Positions 1 to 9,263 of a DNA stretch of 64,000 bases are shown in pieces. Source of the DNA: Ruminococcus sp. UBA3665 (GTDB lineage Bacteria; Bacillota; Clostridia; Oscillospirales; Ruminococcaceae). Every line of letters begins with the position of its first letter. Within the stretch, counting starts at the first letter, position 1. Both the position numbers and the translations under genes were made by a program. The stretch covers positions 1-64,000 of the forward strand of contig DFJS01000049.1 of NCBI GenBank assembly GCA_002373165.1, read 5' to 3'. Below the pieces are notes generated by a model. The model did not search any database, was not told where the DNA came from, and was given only the letters and a program-made list of their open reading frames with translations.

Positions 1-90
1 CTTGACCTGAGAGAATTTGACCATGCAATTATTTTCAAAATTGCCCTGATGGTTAAGAAATATCTCCAGGCAAATCCGACAAAATTCTGA
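1..90 (+). CDS. C-terminal end of an unidentified protein (5' cut by window)
   Basis: Frame 1 is open from the first base to a TGA at 88-90 and gives 29 plausible residues (LDLREFDHAIIFKI..., ending NPTKF). The composition is protein-like, with alternating hydrophobic residues and no rare-codon run, and it lies on the same strand as ftsE. It is too short to name a family. It could be the last gene of the unit preceding ftsE. Confidence 0.45.
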   Translation, partial: LDLREFDHAIIFKIALMVKKYLQANPTKF

Positions 91-245
91 TTTTTCCTAG
101 AAAATGCGTTTCTTTGCCTGATGTCTGCGGCTTTGAAAAGCGGCGGTTGTCGGGCAAAAACTCTGCCAGGAGAAGAATCTTCGGATTAATTGAAATAGAA
201 ATTAGAACAGAACCAGATAAAAAGAAAGGGTGTTGTTCTGGATTT

Positions 246-932
246 ATGGTAGAATTAAAAGACGTTTCTGTGACATATTCCAGCGGTGTGGATGCGCTGG
301 AACATGTCAGCCTGAAAATCAATGACGGCGATTTCGCTTTTGTGGTAGGAGCTTCCGGTGCCGGAAAAAGTACCCTGATTAAACTGCTCCTGAAAGAAAT
401 CGATGCCACAAGCGGTACAGTCACTGTCAACGGTTATCAGCTGAATACGCTGAAAAAAAAGAAAATTCCCGAACTGCGCAGGACAATCGGCATTGTGTTT
501 CAGGATTTCCGCCTGATTTCTTCTATGACAGTGTATGATAATATTGCATTTGTGCTGCGTGTCATCAACTCGCCCAAGGCTTTTATCAGAAAGCGCGTGC
601 CGTATGTCATGGGACTGATGGGACTGAAAGAAAAAGCCCATGCCTACCCCACAGAACTTTCCGGCGGCGAAATGCAGAGGGTTGCCATCGCAAGAGCACT
701 CGTCAATGACCCGAAACTGATTATTGCCGATGAACCTACAGGCAATATCGACCCGGAGCTTTCTTACGAAATTGTCGGTCTGCTGAAAACTATCAATATG
801 CAGGGCACTACTGTCATGATGGTAACGCATGAACACGAACTTGTCAAACGCTTCGGCGGCAGAATTATCAGTATTACAGACGGCCAGATTGTCTATGATG
901 ATATTATGGAGGGTACGGATTATGAAACTTAA
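246..932 (+). CDS. ftsE: Cell-division ABC transporter ATP-binding protein FtsE
   Basis: FtsE pairs with FtsX and uses ATP to switch on cell-wall hydrolases at the division site. The 228-residue product has Walker A (GASGAGKST, residues about 36-44), Q-loop (VFQDF), signature LSGGEMQR and Walker B IIADEPTG, the usual FtsE length and motifs. The ATG at 246 is chosen because the protein then starts MVELKDVSVTY as FtsE does; the open frame reaches back to 114 but that part looks non-coding. The ftsX start lies inside its 3' end (11-bp overlap), so the two are translationally coupled. Confidence 0.95.
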   Translation: MVELKDVSVTYSSGVDALEHVSLKINDGDFAFVVGASGAGKSTLIKLLLKEIDATSGTVTVNGYQLNTLKKKKIPELRRTIGIVFQDFRLISSMTVYDNIAFVLRVINSPKAFIRKRVPYVMGLMGLKEKAHAYPTELSGGEMQRVAIARALVNDPKLIIADEPTGNIDPELSYEIVGLLKTINMQGTTVMMVTHEHELVKRFGGRIISITDGQIVYDDIMEGTDYET

Positions 933-1827
933 CGGAATCCGGTACCTGATTGAACAGGGCGTAGAAAATATCTGGAAAAACCGCATGATGGCATTTGCTT
1001 CGTTCTGCGTGCTGCTTGTTTCCCTGCTTCTGGTAGGCACTTCCGTGCTGGCATACCAGAATATCAGCTCTATGATCGGCGGCGTGGAAGCTCAGAATGA
1101 AATCATTGTCTATATGAATGACGATACCGATGCGGACAAGCTGAACGAAATCGGCAGTCAGATTTTAACGCTGCCTAATATTGCCGATGTACAGTTTTAT
1201 TCCAAAGAAGAAGAATATCTGGCACTGAAAGAACGCATGGCAGATTATGACGTTCTGTTCGATGCGCTGGGGGATGACAATCCGCTGGTCGATTCGTTCC
1301 GGATTAAAGTAGAAGATATTACTCAGATGAATAAAACTGTCTCGCAGCTTCAGCAGCTGGAGCATATTATGAAAATCAATGCGCCGTATGAATTCGTCAG
1401 TTTTCTGACACAGTTAAGAGTAATTCTCAGCTGGGTGATGGGTGCGCTGATTGCGGCAATGGCAATTGTCGCTATTGTGATTATTTCCAATACCACCAGA
1501 ACCAGTGTATATGCCCGCCGTGAAGAAATCCAGATTATGAAATATGTCGGCGCAACAGATGCCTTTATCCGGTTTCCGTTTTTTATTGAAGGCATGATTA
1601 CCGGCTTCTTTGCCGGATGCGGCGCACTGGTCATTACCTGGCTTGTCTATGATGCAATTGTAAAAATTATAGAAAATCAGGTTACTTTGCTGAGTATCAT
1701 CGGCATTGGCAGTATTATTCCGTTCGATGCCATTTATCTTTATGTGGCACTGGCATATCTGCTGGGCGGTGCGCTGATTGGCGCAGTCGGCAGTGCGTTC
1801 AGTACCAGAAAATATATCAACGTCTGA
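922..1827 (+). CDS. ftsX: Cell-division ABC permease FtsX
   Basis: A 301-residue integral membrane protein with the FtsX layout: one N-terminal membrane segment (about residues 21-45), an extracytoplasmic domain (about 50-165) and three C-terminal segments (about 170-195, 220-245, 270-290). The ATG at 922 has GGAGGG at 908-913 and overlaps ftsE. FtsX does not transport a solute; its outer loop activates a peptidoglycan hydrolase. The next gene encodes a coiled-coil M23 peptidase, the expected partner (PcsB/EnvC logic). Family assignment is secure; the partnership is inferred from gene order. Confidence 0.93.
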   Translation: MKLNGIRYLIEQGVENIWKNRMMAFASFCVLLVSLLLVGTSVLAYQNISSMIGGVEAQNEIIVYMNDDTDADKLNEIGSQILTLPNIADVQFYSKEEEYLALKERMADYDVLFDALGDDNPLVDSFRIKVEDITQMNKTVSQLQQLEHIMKINAPYEFVSFLTQLRVILSWVMGALIAAMAIVAIVIISNTTRTSVYARREEIQIMKYVGATDAFIRFPFFIEGMITGFFAGCGALVITWLVYDAIVKIIENQVTLLSIIGIGSIIPFDAIYLYVALAYLLGGALIGAVGSAFSTRKYINV

Positions 1828-1911
1828 TCAGAAAAAGAGATTACTAAATTTTACTGTTATTTTTTGTATTTAAAGGAGTGTGAAGAATTCTGCTTTTGCA
1901 GATTTGAATTT

Positions 1912-3558
1912 ATGATTACGTTTACATGGAAAAAAGCCCTCGCAATGACTCTTGCAGTCATCACATGCGGTACTTTGATGCTCGCACAGCCTGCCGGCTG
2001 GAATCGTTCCCAAAATGAAGTGCAGGCGGCTGCAACCATCGCAGAGCTGGAGGCCAGAAAACAGGAAAATAATAAGAAAATTCAGGAGTATGAAAACAAG
2101 CTGGCTCAGTTTTCAGAAAATCAGAAGCAGGCCGCGGCTTATCAGTCGGCCTTGCAGGATAAAATCAGCGCACTCCAGAGCAATATGCAGATTATGGATA
2201 CCGAACTGGAAAATATCAAGAAAAATATTTATTATCTGGATCTGGATATTTCTAATCTGGAGCAGGAAATTTCTGCACAGGAAATTAAAATTAATCAGGG
2301 GCTGGAAGAATTCAAGCTCCGTATCCGGGCAATGTATATCAGCGGCAATGACAGTCTGATTTCCGCACTTGCCGGAGCAACGGATTTTTATGACCTGCTC
2401 TCTAAATACGAACTGATTTCCTGCGTTGCAAAACATGATGACGAACTTGTTACAAATCTGAAAGCCGAACTGGAGGCTTATCATAAAAATAAAGAAACTC
2501 TGGAATCCCAGAAAGCCGAACTCGAAAAGGCACAGGCCGATAAACAGCTGACACAGAACGAAATGAAAAATTCTATGAGTGAATTAAGATTTTCCTATGC
2601 CGATTCTCAGGCCGAACAGGAACGCCTTGCCTTTGAACGGGATGCCGCTAACCGGTCTATCGCACAGCTGGAAGCAGAAAATCAGCTTGCCGATTCTGCC
2701 GAGGCCGAAATCCGGGAACAGATTCGCCGTGCAGAAGAAGAAGCCCGCCGAAAAGTTGCCGAAACAACTACCACAGCGGCTACAACCAGACAGACATCTG
2801 CAACGACGACAGTCACGACAGCCGCTTCTGCACAGCAGAAAGCTGAAATCGCTTCTGCTCCCGAAACAGCTCCTGTCATTGCAACTGCTCCGGCAGCCGT
2901 GACGACTGCCGCGCCGGAAACAACAACAGCCGAAACATCCTCCGCGGCGGCAGAAACAACACTCCGGACTACTGCTTCTGTAAAAGCAACGACTGTGACT
3001 ACGACTGTCAGAACAACAACTACTACTACAAAAGCAACAACAACCACCACCGCTGCAACAGAGCCTCCTGTTCCGGAAACAGCTCCGGAAGTGCCCGAAA
3101 CACTGCCGCCGGAACCGGTTTCTGTTCCCGATTATGATGATACTGCCTTCGGCTGGCCGTGCCCCGGATATTATTATATTTCCAGCACGTTCGGCACAAG
3201 ATGGGGAACTACTCACAAGGGAATTGATATTGCACAGAATGCCGGAGCAGATGCTGTTGCTTCCCGTGCAGGAAAAGTCATCAAAATCAACACAGCCTGC
3301 ACCCATAACTATGGAAAAAGCAGCAACTGCTGCGGCAACGGCTACGGAAATTATGTTCTGATCGATCACGAGGACGGAACATATTCCACAATGTATGCAC
3401 ATTTACAGTCAGTGATTGTTTCTGTCGGAGATTATGTGGAAAAAGGCCAGACAGTCGGCTATGTCGGCACAACCGGATGGTCAACGGGCTATCATCTGCA
3501 TTTTGAAATCCGCAAGGACGGCACTGCCGTAAATCCCAGTGATTATCTTAATTATTGA
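1912..3558 (+). CDS. Coiled-coil M23 peptidase, probable FtsEX-activated murein hydrolase
   Basis: A 548-residue secreted protein: signal sequence (residues 1-40), long coiled coil rich in E/K/Q (about 45-280), a low-complexity Thr/Ala linker with runs of Thr (about 290-400), and a C-terminal peptidase M23 domain. Zinc ligands are visible as HKGID and HLHF. The domain carries a Cys-rich insertion (CTHNYGKSSNCCGN) not typical of M23. Lying just after ftsEX, it fits the PcsB/EnvC role of cutting peptidoglycan crosslinks at the septum. The ATG at 1912 gives a clean signal peptide, but the only good ribosome site (AAAGGAG, 1872-1878) is about 33 nt upstream, separated by a hairpin. Confidence 0.9.
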   Translation: MITFTWKKALAMTLAVITCGTLMLAQPAGWNRSQNEVQAAATIAELEARKQENNKKIQEYENKLAQFSENQKQAAAYQSALQDKISALQSNMQIMDTELENIKKNIYYLDLDISNLEQEISAQEIKINQGLEEFKLRIRAMYISGNDSLISALAGATDFYDLLSKYELISCVAKHDDELVTNLKAELEAYHKNKETLESQKAELEKAQADKQLTQNEMKNSMSELRFSYADSQAEQERLAFERDAANRSIAQLEAENQLADSAEAEIREQIRRAEEEARRKVAETTTTAATTRQTSATTTVTTAASAQQKAEIASAPETAPVIATAPAAVTTAAPETTTAETSSAAAETTLRTTASVKATTVTTTVRTTTTTTKATTTTTAATEPPVPETAPEVPETLPPEPVSVPDYDDTAFGWPCPGYYYISSTFGTRWGTTHKGIDIAQNAGADAVASRAGKVIKINTACTHNYGKSSNCCGNGYGNYVLIDHEDGTYSTMYAHLQSVIVSVGDYVEKGQTVGYVGTTGWSTGYHLHFEIRKDGTAVNPSDYLNY

Positions 3559-3566
3559 GTGAATTT

Positions 3567-4700
3567 ATGAAACAGATTCGTTTTTCTACATTTGTCAGTG
3601 TCACGGCTCTGCTCTGTGCACTGACATTTACCGGAACCGTGCTGTTTATGCAGCACCGCCTGCGCAAAACAGAAGAAAAATATCAGCGGCTTGCCAGTCT
3701 GGATGAATATATCCAGAGTAATTATTATACGGATTATGACAGGGATATCTTGACAGACAGTATGCTCAAAGGCTATGTGGCCGGGCTGGGCGACAGATAT
3801 TCCACTTACCTGACCCCGGAAGAATACAGTGACCTGATGACCAAAGAAGCAGGCAAAACAATCGGCATTGGCGTGACGGTCATACAAAATGATGACGGAT
3901 ATCCTAAAATTATCGAGGTGCAGGAAAATTCTCCGGCACAGCGTGCCGGACTGCATCCCAAAGATATCATCATTGCTGTGGACGGAGAAGATGTTCTTTC
4001 TGTCGGATATGCCGAATCAATTGAAAGAATCCGCGGAGAAGAAGGGACTACTGTCAGGCTGACTGTCCGGCAGGACGGCGAAGAAAAAGAATTTTCTATC
4101 GTTCGGGAAGCATTCGATGTCATAACTGTCCAGTACGAAATGCTTGATAATCATATCGGATATATTCATATTGCAAGTTTCCGGGAAAATACAGCCAGTC
4201 AGTTTCAGGATGCTCTTGACGACTTGCTTTCTCAGGAAGCAGATGCTTTAATTTTTGACGTTCGTGACAATGGCGGCGGTTTGCTGGCGGCTCTGGAAAA
4301 AATGCTCGATCCGCTGCTTCCGGAGGGCGATATTGCAACAGCCGCTTATCAGGGCGGCAGGACAGAAGTGATTGTCAAGTCCGATGCGCAGGAACTGGAT
4401 CTTCCCATGGCAGTGCTTGTCAATGAAAATTCTGCCAGTGCTGCGGAATTGTTTTCGGCATCGCTGCGCGATTTCAAACAGGTAAAGCTTGTCGGAACAC
4501 AGACATTCGGCAAAGGCATCATGCAGGTTACAACACGCATGAGTGACGGCGGCGGCCTGACCCTGACTGTTGCCACGTATCAGACAACAAAATCAGAATG
4601 CTATCACGGCATCGGCCTTGCACCGGATATCGTGGTTGAACAGGATGAAAATTCTGATACTGATGTTCAGCTGGAAGCGGCTAAAGATTTATTTGAATAA
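3567..4700 (+). CDS. S41 family C-terminal processing peptidase (CtpA/CtpB-like)
   Basis: A 377-residue serine protease: N-terminal membrane anchor (about 9-27), PDZ domain (about 90-170, with GIGVTVIQ and SPAQRAGL) and an S41 catalytic domain. The nucleophile Ser lies in NENSASAAELF and the general-base Lys in FGKGIMQ. It starts 8 nt after the M23 gene stops, so the two are cotranscribed. Such proteases trim exported proteins; ftsEX-M23-ctp is a common Firmicutes order, suggesting it processes the hydrolase or its regulator (inference). Confidence 0.92.
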   Translation: MKQIRFSTFVSVTALLCALTFTGTVLFMQHRLRKTEEKYQRLASLDEYIQSNYYTDYDRDILTDSMLKGYVAGLGDRYSTYLTPEEYSDLMTKEAGKTIGIGVTVIQNDDGYPKIIEVQENSPAQRAGLHPKDIIIAVDGEDVLSVGYAESIERIRGEEGTTVRLTVRQDGEEKEFSIVREAFDVITVQYEMLDNHIGYIHIASFRENTASQFQDALDDLLSQEADALIFDVRDNGGGLLAALEKMLDPLLPEGDIATAAYQGGRTEVIVKSDAQELDLPMAVLVNENSASAAELFSASLRDFKQVKLVGTQTFGKGIMQVTTRMSDGGGLTLTVATYQTTKSECYHGIGLAPDIVVEQDENSDTDVQLEAAKDLFE

Positions 4701-4705
4701 AGCAG

Positions 4706-5104
4706 GTGAGTGCGTTGCTGCTGACTGTGACAGAAATAAAAAAACAGAATCAGGATTGGCTTGTTTCCGGCAATACCGGAACAGGACAGATAAAAGGCAT
4801 CTGGAAAGCCGACAGTCTTTCTCCCGTTATCGGCGAAGCTTATCAGATTGAACTTGATTTCAGCATTACGGAAAGAAATGCTGTGACAGTCCGGAAAGCT
4901 CCTGCCAAAGCCGCTATGAAAATCAAAGAGAATCAGGTAATTTTCACAGCTCTGTGCGAGAGCATTCAGGATATTTATTTTCTTCGGTTTTCGTTTGACG
5001 GGCTGGAAATGCTGGAAATTCAGCATGATGATTTTACAATTCAGGAAGGCGATTTTCTGACGTTTGCAAAATATTTCACAGAAATCGGCATTTATCCGTA
5101 TTGA
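4706..5104 (+). CDS. Small protein of unknown function
   Basis: The product is about 130 residues, mixed alpha/beta in look, with no signal peptide or membrane segment, and I recognise no family. Two starts compete: GTG at 4706 and TTG at 4715, the latter just after AGGTGAG. The gene begins 5 nt after the protease stop, so it closes the ftsEX unit and is followed by an intrinsic terminator. The sequence alternates short hydrophobic strands (LLTVTEI, YQIELDFSI, QVIFTAL), suggesting a compact beta-rich fold. Confidence 0.7.
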   Translation: MSALLLTVTEIKKQNQDWLVSGNTGTGQIKGIWKADSLSPVIGEAYQIELDFSITERNAVTVRKAPAKAAMKIKENQVIFTALCESIQDIYFLRFSFDGLEMLEIQHDDFTIQEGDFLTFAKYFTEIGIYPY

Positions 5105-5113
5105 ATTAAAAAA

Positions 5114-5156
5114 CTCTGCAAACAGGTGCATCCGTTTGCAGAGCGTTTTATTTTTT
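5114..5156 (+). terminator. Intrinsic terminator ending the ftsEX unit
   Basis: A perfect 10-bp stem (CTCTGCAAAC at 5114-5123 with GTTTGCAGAG at 5134-5143) is followed by TTTTATTTTTT. It may also act for the convergent dockerin gene ending at 5156. Confidence 0.85.
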
Positions 5157-6451
5157 CAGGAAAGCAGAAGCTTTTTCAGCGCAAGCAGATCATAAATATT
5201 AATCATATGATCTTCTGTCAGGTCAGCAGCATTCCAGTCGGAAAGTGTTTCTTTTTTGATCAGATATTTTTGTAATTTGATGACATCTGCCGCACTGCAA
5301 ACGCCGTCCTGATTGATATCGCCTTTGACAGCCGAAGGTTCAGAATCAGCCGTGTAGACATTCTGATACATCGTTTCCGCCCAGATGCGGCGCATTTCCT
5401 CATAGCCTTCACTGTTGGGGTGTACGCCGTCAGAACTCAGATATTCCGGATGATCCTGCATAATCGCATTGAAGTCAGGGCCTTTGATGACTTCCGGGAA
5501 TTCTGTATAAATTCTGTCAATCATGGCGTTATAATCATCCAGATAATCGGCAACGCCGGGTTCTTCGGCATGAGGAATTTTCGGCAGAACAGGAATTTTT
5601 CCGGCATCCAGAACTTTCTGAATCATAGCCACAGTATTTTCATAATATTTCTGTGCGCCGGACTGATTGCCCCATGCATCGTTAGTGCCGTAGGCGATGC
5701 TGACATATCTGCCCGGAAAGACAGAAAGCCATCTGTCAATATGATTCAGGCCGTCCGTGCTGGTGATGCCGCCGATGCCGCCGTTTTCCTGAATCGGGAA
5801 GTAATCCGTGTCAAGTCTGTTGAGAAATGTTGCAAATCCCGTGCCGAAACAGTTATTCATTCCTCCGGCCGTGATGGAATCGCCGTAGAAAATCCAGCTG
5901 TCTGTGATGCCGTCGGAAACATCATGAATATCAAAATTCAACATGCAGTTTCCCTCTGTTTTCTCGTCCACGCCCGTGACGTGCATCCGGATCCAGTTAT
6001 AGCCCTCGAAATTGACGATATGCTGACGGGAACTGAGTGTATTTCCCGTGACAGTTTCGACGATTTCCCAGCCGTCTTCGGGATATGTGCCGCCGGGAGC
6101 GGCATTGATTTCGATCGTATAATCAGAGGGTTCCATATTTCTGTTGATATACAGGCCGATGACATCGTAAGAACTCATATTATACCAGACAGCATCGATG
6201 ATTTTGCGGTTTTCCTCCGGAACGCCGGAAAGGTCATAGGCAAGATAATCATCCGGAGCGGCACCCTGCCAGGAAGTATAATAATAGTCATCATTTCCGG
6301 CAGAGGCAGTAGCCGGATTTGTTCCGGAATAGGCCGGACAATTCCGGCTGATGACAGGATTCGGCTTGACGGCCGCGGAAACGGGCAGATTCACCGGCAG
6401 AGCGGCAAGCATCACAGCACTTGCTGTAAAAGCGATTGTTTTCTTTTTCAT
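5156..6451 (-). CDS. Secreted SGNH/GDSL esterase with C-terminal dockerin
   Basis: A 431-residue exported enzyme. A signal peptide (1-27, ending PVSAA) precedes a beta-sandwich-like N-terminal region (about 40-180), an SGNH hydrolase domain (about 185-365) and a dockerin (about 375-431). Catalytic blocks are visible: GDSITAGG (Ser), GTNDAWG (Asn) and DGVHPN (Asp/His). The dockerin has two calcium-loop repeats, the first a good DINQDG loop and the second weaker (LTEDHMINIYD). The family deacetylates polysaccharides such as xylan (CE-type); the exact substrate is not visible. AAGGAG lies 8 nt before the ATG. Confidence 0.88.
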   Translation of the reverse strand: MKKKTIAFTASAVMLAALPVNLPVSAAVKPNPVISRNCPAYSGTNPATASAGNDDYYYTSWQGAAPDDYLAYDLSGVPEENRKIIDAVWYNMSSYDVIGLYINRNMEPSDYTIEINAAPGGTYPEDGWEIVETVTGNTLSSRQHIVNFEGYNWIRMHVTGVDEKTEGNCMLNFDIHDVSDGITDSWIFYGDSITAGGMNNCFGTGFATFLNRLDTDYFPIQENGGIGGITSTDGLNHIDRWLSVFPGRYVSIAYGTNDAWGNQSGAQKYYENTVAMIQKVLDAGKIPVLPKIPHAEEPGVADYLDDYNAMIDRIYTEFPEVIKGPDFNAIMQDHPEYLSSDGVHPNSEGYEEMRRIWAETMYQNVYTADSEPSAVKGDINQDGVCSAADVIKLQKYLIKKETLSDWNAADLTEDHMINIYDLLALKKLLLS

Positions 6452-6522
6452 ACATCATTCTCCTTGTAAAAATTTATTTAGATTCTGAACTAAATCAGAA
6501 TTGATAGGCAAAAAAGTATTTT

Positions 6523-9111
6523 TTATTTTTTCAGCAGAGCTTTTTTCATGAATACCAGATCATAGATATTGACAATTCCGTCATGATTGGCATCGGATGC
6601 TGACGGATTTGATACAGACTTTTCGGAAAGAATCCATTTTTGCAGAGCAATCACATCCAGCAGAGTAAATGCGCCGTCATTGGTGACATCCATTTCAATC
6701 TGAGACTGTTCCGGCGCAGGATAGCCGTAGAAAGCCAGTTCGTTGAAATCTCCTCCGCCTTTGACGATTCTGATGGTATCCGTCGGGATGCTGTCGGCAG
6801 TGAGTTCGATATTTCTGGACATATAAGAGCCTAAATCATTCGACCACAGAAGCGTATCAGTCGCATCATCATAGATTTTGATACTGCCTGTACCGTAAGT
6901 ATCAAAAATGCCGAACCCTGTCAGGATATATTTCTGATCGAATTTGACGATTCCGATAATATTGGAAGCATTGACATTCGTTTCCGGCGTTTTGAGTGCG
7001 CCTGTATCGCTGTAGACGAATTCCGGCATAGAACCGGGTTCATCGAACATTCTCTCAAACTGACCGGGCTTGTTGTCTTCCGTGACTTCCAGAGAAGCCG
7101 GAGCGATATATTTTCCTTTGCCGTTGATGATATTCTGTTCCGAACCGGAGAATTTCACGAATACAGGCGTTTCCGAAACATCGACAGAAATATTCTGATT
7201 CTGGATTTTCAATTCAGAAGTAACGCCTTCGGCATACGTGCCGGGTTCTGTGAGATAGGCATAACCGGCAGTTCCGGCGGAAAGCGTATAATCAGAAATA
7301 ATTTTATCTTCGGAAGTCGGTGACCACAGACAATGAATTTCATCGCCGGTGATTCTGTCTTTAAAGAGATAATCTTTGACAGCATCAGTGGAACAGTCCT
7401 GAATGAAATCGGCATTTTTAAGCATGTTCGTCATGCAGGCGGTATAATACCAGGCGAGTTTCTTGCTCCATTCGCCCTTGCCTGTCGTCAGGCCGGAATT
7501 ATAATAAACACCTTCGCCCTCATCGCGGAGCTGGAATTTAGTCATACGGTCAACGCCTGCGCCGATACTCATCAGATATGTTCTTGCCACGCGCTGTGCA
7601 TATCTTAACTGATACAGATTATTATTATGACTATCTGTATTTTCAATTTCGCAGTCAGCCATAGGGACTTCAAATTCCGAAATCCATAGTTCTGTGCCGG
7701 GAGCATTCTGGTCAATCCAGTTCTGGATTTGCTTGACTCTTTCAGCAAAACCGGAATCTTCGGGATTATAAGTATCCGCACCCATATGGATATTAATGAT
7801 ATCAACAGCGAATTTTTTATCAGTTCTGTGATAGCTGAACCAGAGTTTCATTTCATCCAGATATTCCAGGAAAGAAGCTGTATTGAGCATACCGCCCATA
7901 GCAAGCTTGAAATTCGGGTCAGCGGTTTTGACTCCGGCATTGGGGATAGTTCCCTCGTGGCCGTCATAATCGGCGGAACACATAGCAGCTAATTCATAAG
8001 GCGAGAAGTAATTCGCCTTACCGCTCCATGTTTTATTGGGTTCGTTGGAATTTTCCAGAGCGTTTAACAGATTCAGTCCGGTTTTGATTTCAGAATTATC
8101 AGAGACATTCAGGGAAGAAGCATCAATATCAGTATTGCTGCCGTAACGGGCTGCAATCTGATAAAAGGCCTGTGCATGAAGGGCATAGCTTGCAGGATCG
8201 AGCGTATCTGCGCCGGACGGAACAGGAATTTCCGGCGGTTTTTCTCCGGAAATATAAGTGCTTCCGGCCTGAAAACAGGGAATTACGCTGATATTCTGTG
8301 CTTTCAGGGCGGAATAATAGCTGTCCATATCGCCCCATGTGCCCTGCGTGAATTTGACTTTTCCGTTTTCATCGTAGAGCCAGTTGAAATTATGATATTC
8401 CCGGATATTGCCGCCGGCCATCATGGCAGACATAGGGTCATCGATAAACGCATTGAAGCCGATTCGCTGACCGGCAGTCAGATTGGTTTTCGGAAGAGCG
8501 GCAGGAGAGGGAGCTGTAACAGCTTTCTGTTCCGCAGAGAGTTCAGAAGTCTGATAGCCGTAAACAGCCAGTTCACTGATACCGCTGTCGCCCGCAGGCG
8601 TTGTAAATCTGAGATATCTTGTTTCGCGCGGAGTTTCAAAGATGAGGCCGCGCCATGCCTGATACCAGTCCGTCTCGAAACTGCCGATTTCATTCCAGTG
8701 GAACGGTTCGCCGTCCTGAATGGTCCAGGTCTGAACGCCGTTTGTATCCAGAAAACAAATGCCTGTCACTACATAATTTGCGCCCAGATCGAGAAAAAAC
8801 GTATCTTCGCCGAATTCTGCCTGATAATTTGGCTTCCAGTTCTGATTCTTGATTGTTTTTTCCCATATTTCTTTGGAAACGCTGGTATTTTCAGGTGATT
8901 CCGGCGCATAGTCCGGCTGGTCGAACAGTACCTCGGCGGAATTGAGATAATCTGCCCCGATGTAGACCAGATTCTCATCATAAATTTTAAATTTGGAAGA
9001 ATCCAGTTTTCCGGAAGTTTCGGCAAATGCAGGAACTGATACCGGAACTGCGCCGCAGGATAACAGCAACGCTGTCAGAAATGCTGTTGTTTTTTTAGAT
9101 TTTAAAGTCAT
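6523..9111 (-). CDS. Secreted clan GH-A-like glycoside hydrolase with dockerin
   Basis: An 862-residue exported protein. A signal peptide (1-31, ending AFAE) is followed by a discoidin-like beta-sandwich (about 35-180, ending ELAVYGY) and a TIM-barrel-like catalytic region (about 200-600). A second discoidin-like domain (about 665-795, ending ELAFYGY) and a C-terminal dockerin (about 800-862) complete it. Probable acid/base Glu is in ENSNEP and nucleophile Glu in LWISEFEVP, the clan GH-A pattern, but I cannot fix the GH family. The first dockerin loop is degenerate (VTNDGAF lacks the first Asp spacing), the second is canonical (DANHDGIVNIYD). The ATG at 9111 follows GGAGGGG. Confidence 0.8.
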   Translation of the reverse strand: MTLKSKKTTAFLTALLLSCGAVPVSVPAFAETSGKLDSSKFKIYDENLVYIGADYLNSAEVLFDQPDYAPESPENTSVSKEIWEKTIKNQNWKPNYQAEFGEDTFFLDLGANYVVTGICFLDTNGVQTWTIQDGEPFHWNEIGSFETDWYQAWRGLIFETPRETRYLRFTTPAGDSGISELAVYGYQTSELSAEQKAVTAPSPAALPKTNLTAGQRIGFNAFIDDPMSAMMAGGNIREYHNFNWLYDENGKVKFTQGTWGDMDSYYSALKAQNISVIPCFQAGSTYISGEKPPEIPVPSGADTLDPASYALHAQAFYQIAARYGSNTDIDASSLNVSDNSEIKTGLNLLNALENSNEPNKTWSGKANYFSPYELAAMCSADYDGHEGTIPNAGVKTADPNFKLAMGGMLNTASFLEYLDEMKLWFSYHRTDKKFAVDIINIHMGADTYNPEDSGFAERVKQIQNWIDQNAPGTELWISEFEVPMADCEIENTDSHNNNLYQLRYAQRVARTYLMSIGAGVDRMTKFQLRDEGEGVYYNSGLTTGKGEWSKKLAWYYTACMTNMLKNADFIQDCSTDAVKDYLFKDRITGDEIHCLWSPTSEDKIISDYTLSAGTAGYAYLTEPGTYAEGVTSELKIQNQNISVDVSETPVFVKFSGSEQNIINGKGKYIAPASLEVTEDNKPGQFERMFDEPGSMPEFVYSDTGALKTPETNVNASNIIGIVKFDQKYILTGFGIFDTYGTGSIKIYDDATDTLLWSNDLGSYMSRNIELTADSIPTDTIRIVKGGGDFNELAFYGYPAPEQSQIEMDVTNDGAFTLLDVIALQKWILSEKSVSNPSASDANHDGIVNIYDLVFMKKALLKK

Positions 9112-9147
9112 GGATAAACCCCTCCGTTCTGATTTGATTTTAATTTT

Positions 9148-9176
9148 ATTATACAACTTTCTGAAGAAATCTGCAA
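9148..9176 (-). promoter_or_regulatory. Promoter for the glycoside hydrolase gene
   Basis: On the minus strand TTGCAG (9176-9171), a 17-nt spacer and TATAAT (9153-9148) lie about 40 nt before the start codon. Confidence 0.75.
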
Positions 9177-9191
9177 GATATTTTATAAAAA

Positions 9192-9225
9192 AATCCGGAA
9201 ACAGCATAAAAACTGTTTCCGGATT
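9192..9225 (-). terminator. Intrinsic terminator of the toxin-antitoxin operon
   Basis: A perfect 13-bp stem (AATCCGGAAACAG at 9192-9204 with its complement at 9213-9225) is followed on the minus strand by TTTTTTTATAAAA, just after the antitoxin gene. Confidence 0.85.
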
Positions 9226-9263
9226 CTGTAAATCCGACGGAGAAAACCAAGCGGCGTATTTTT

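Noticed and set aside
2584..3402. Long antisense frame rich in Cys, Ser and Arg
   Set aside because: It is the complement of the Thr/Ala linker of the M23 protein; composition follows from the sense repeat codons.
5420..6469. 349-codon frame opposite the SGNH gene
   Set aside because: No ribosome site, biased composition, and the sense strand encodes a clear signal peptide, catalytic motifs and dockerin.
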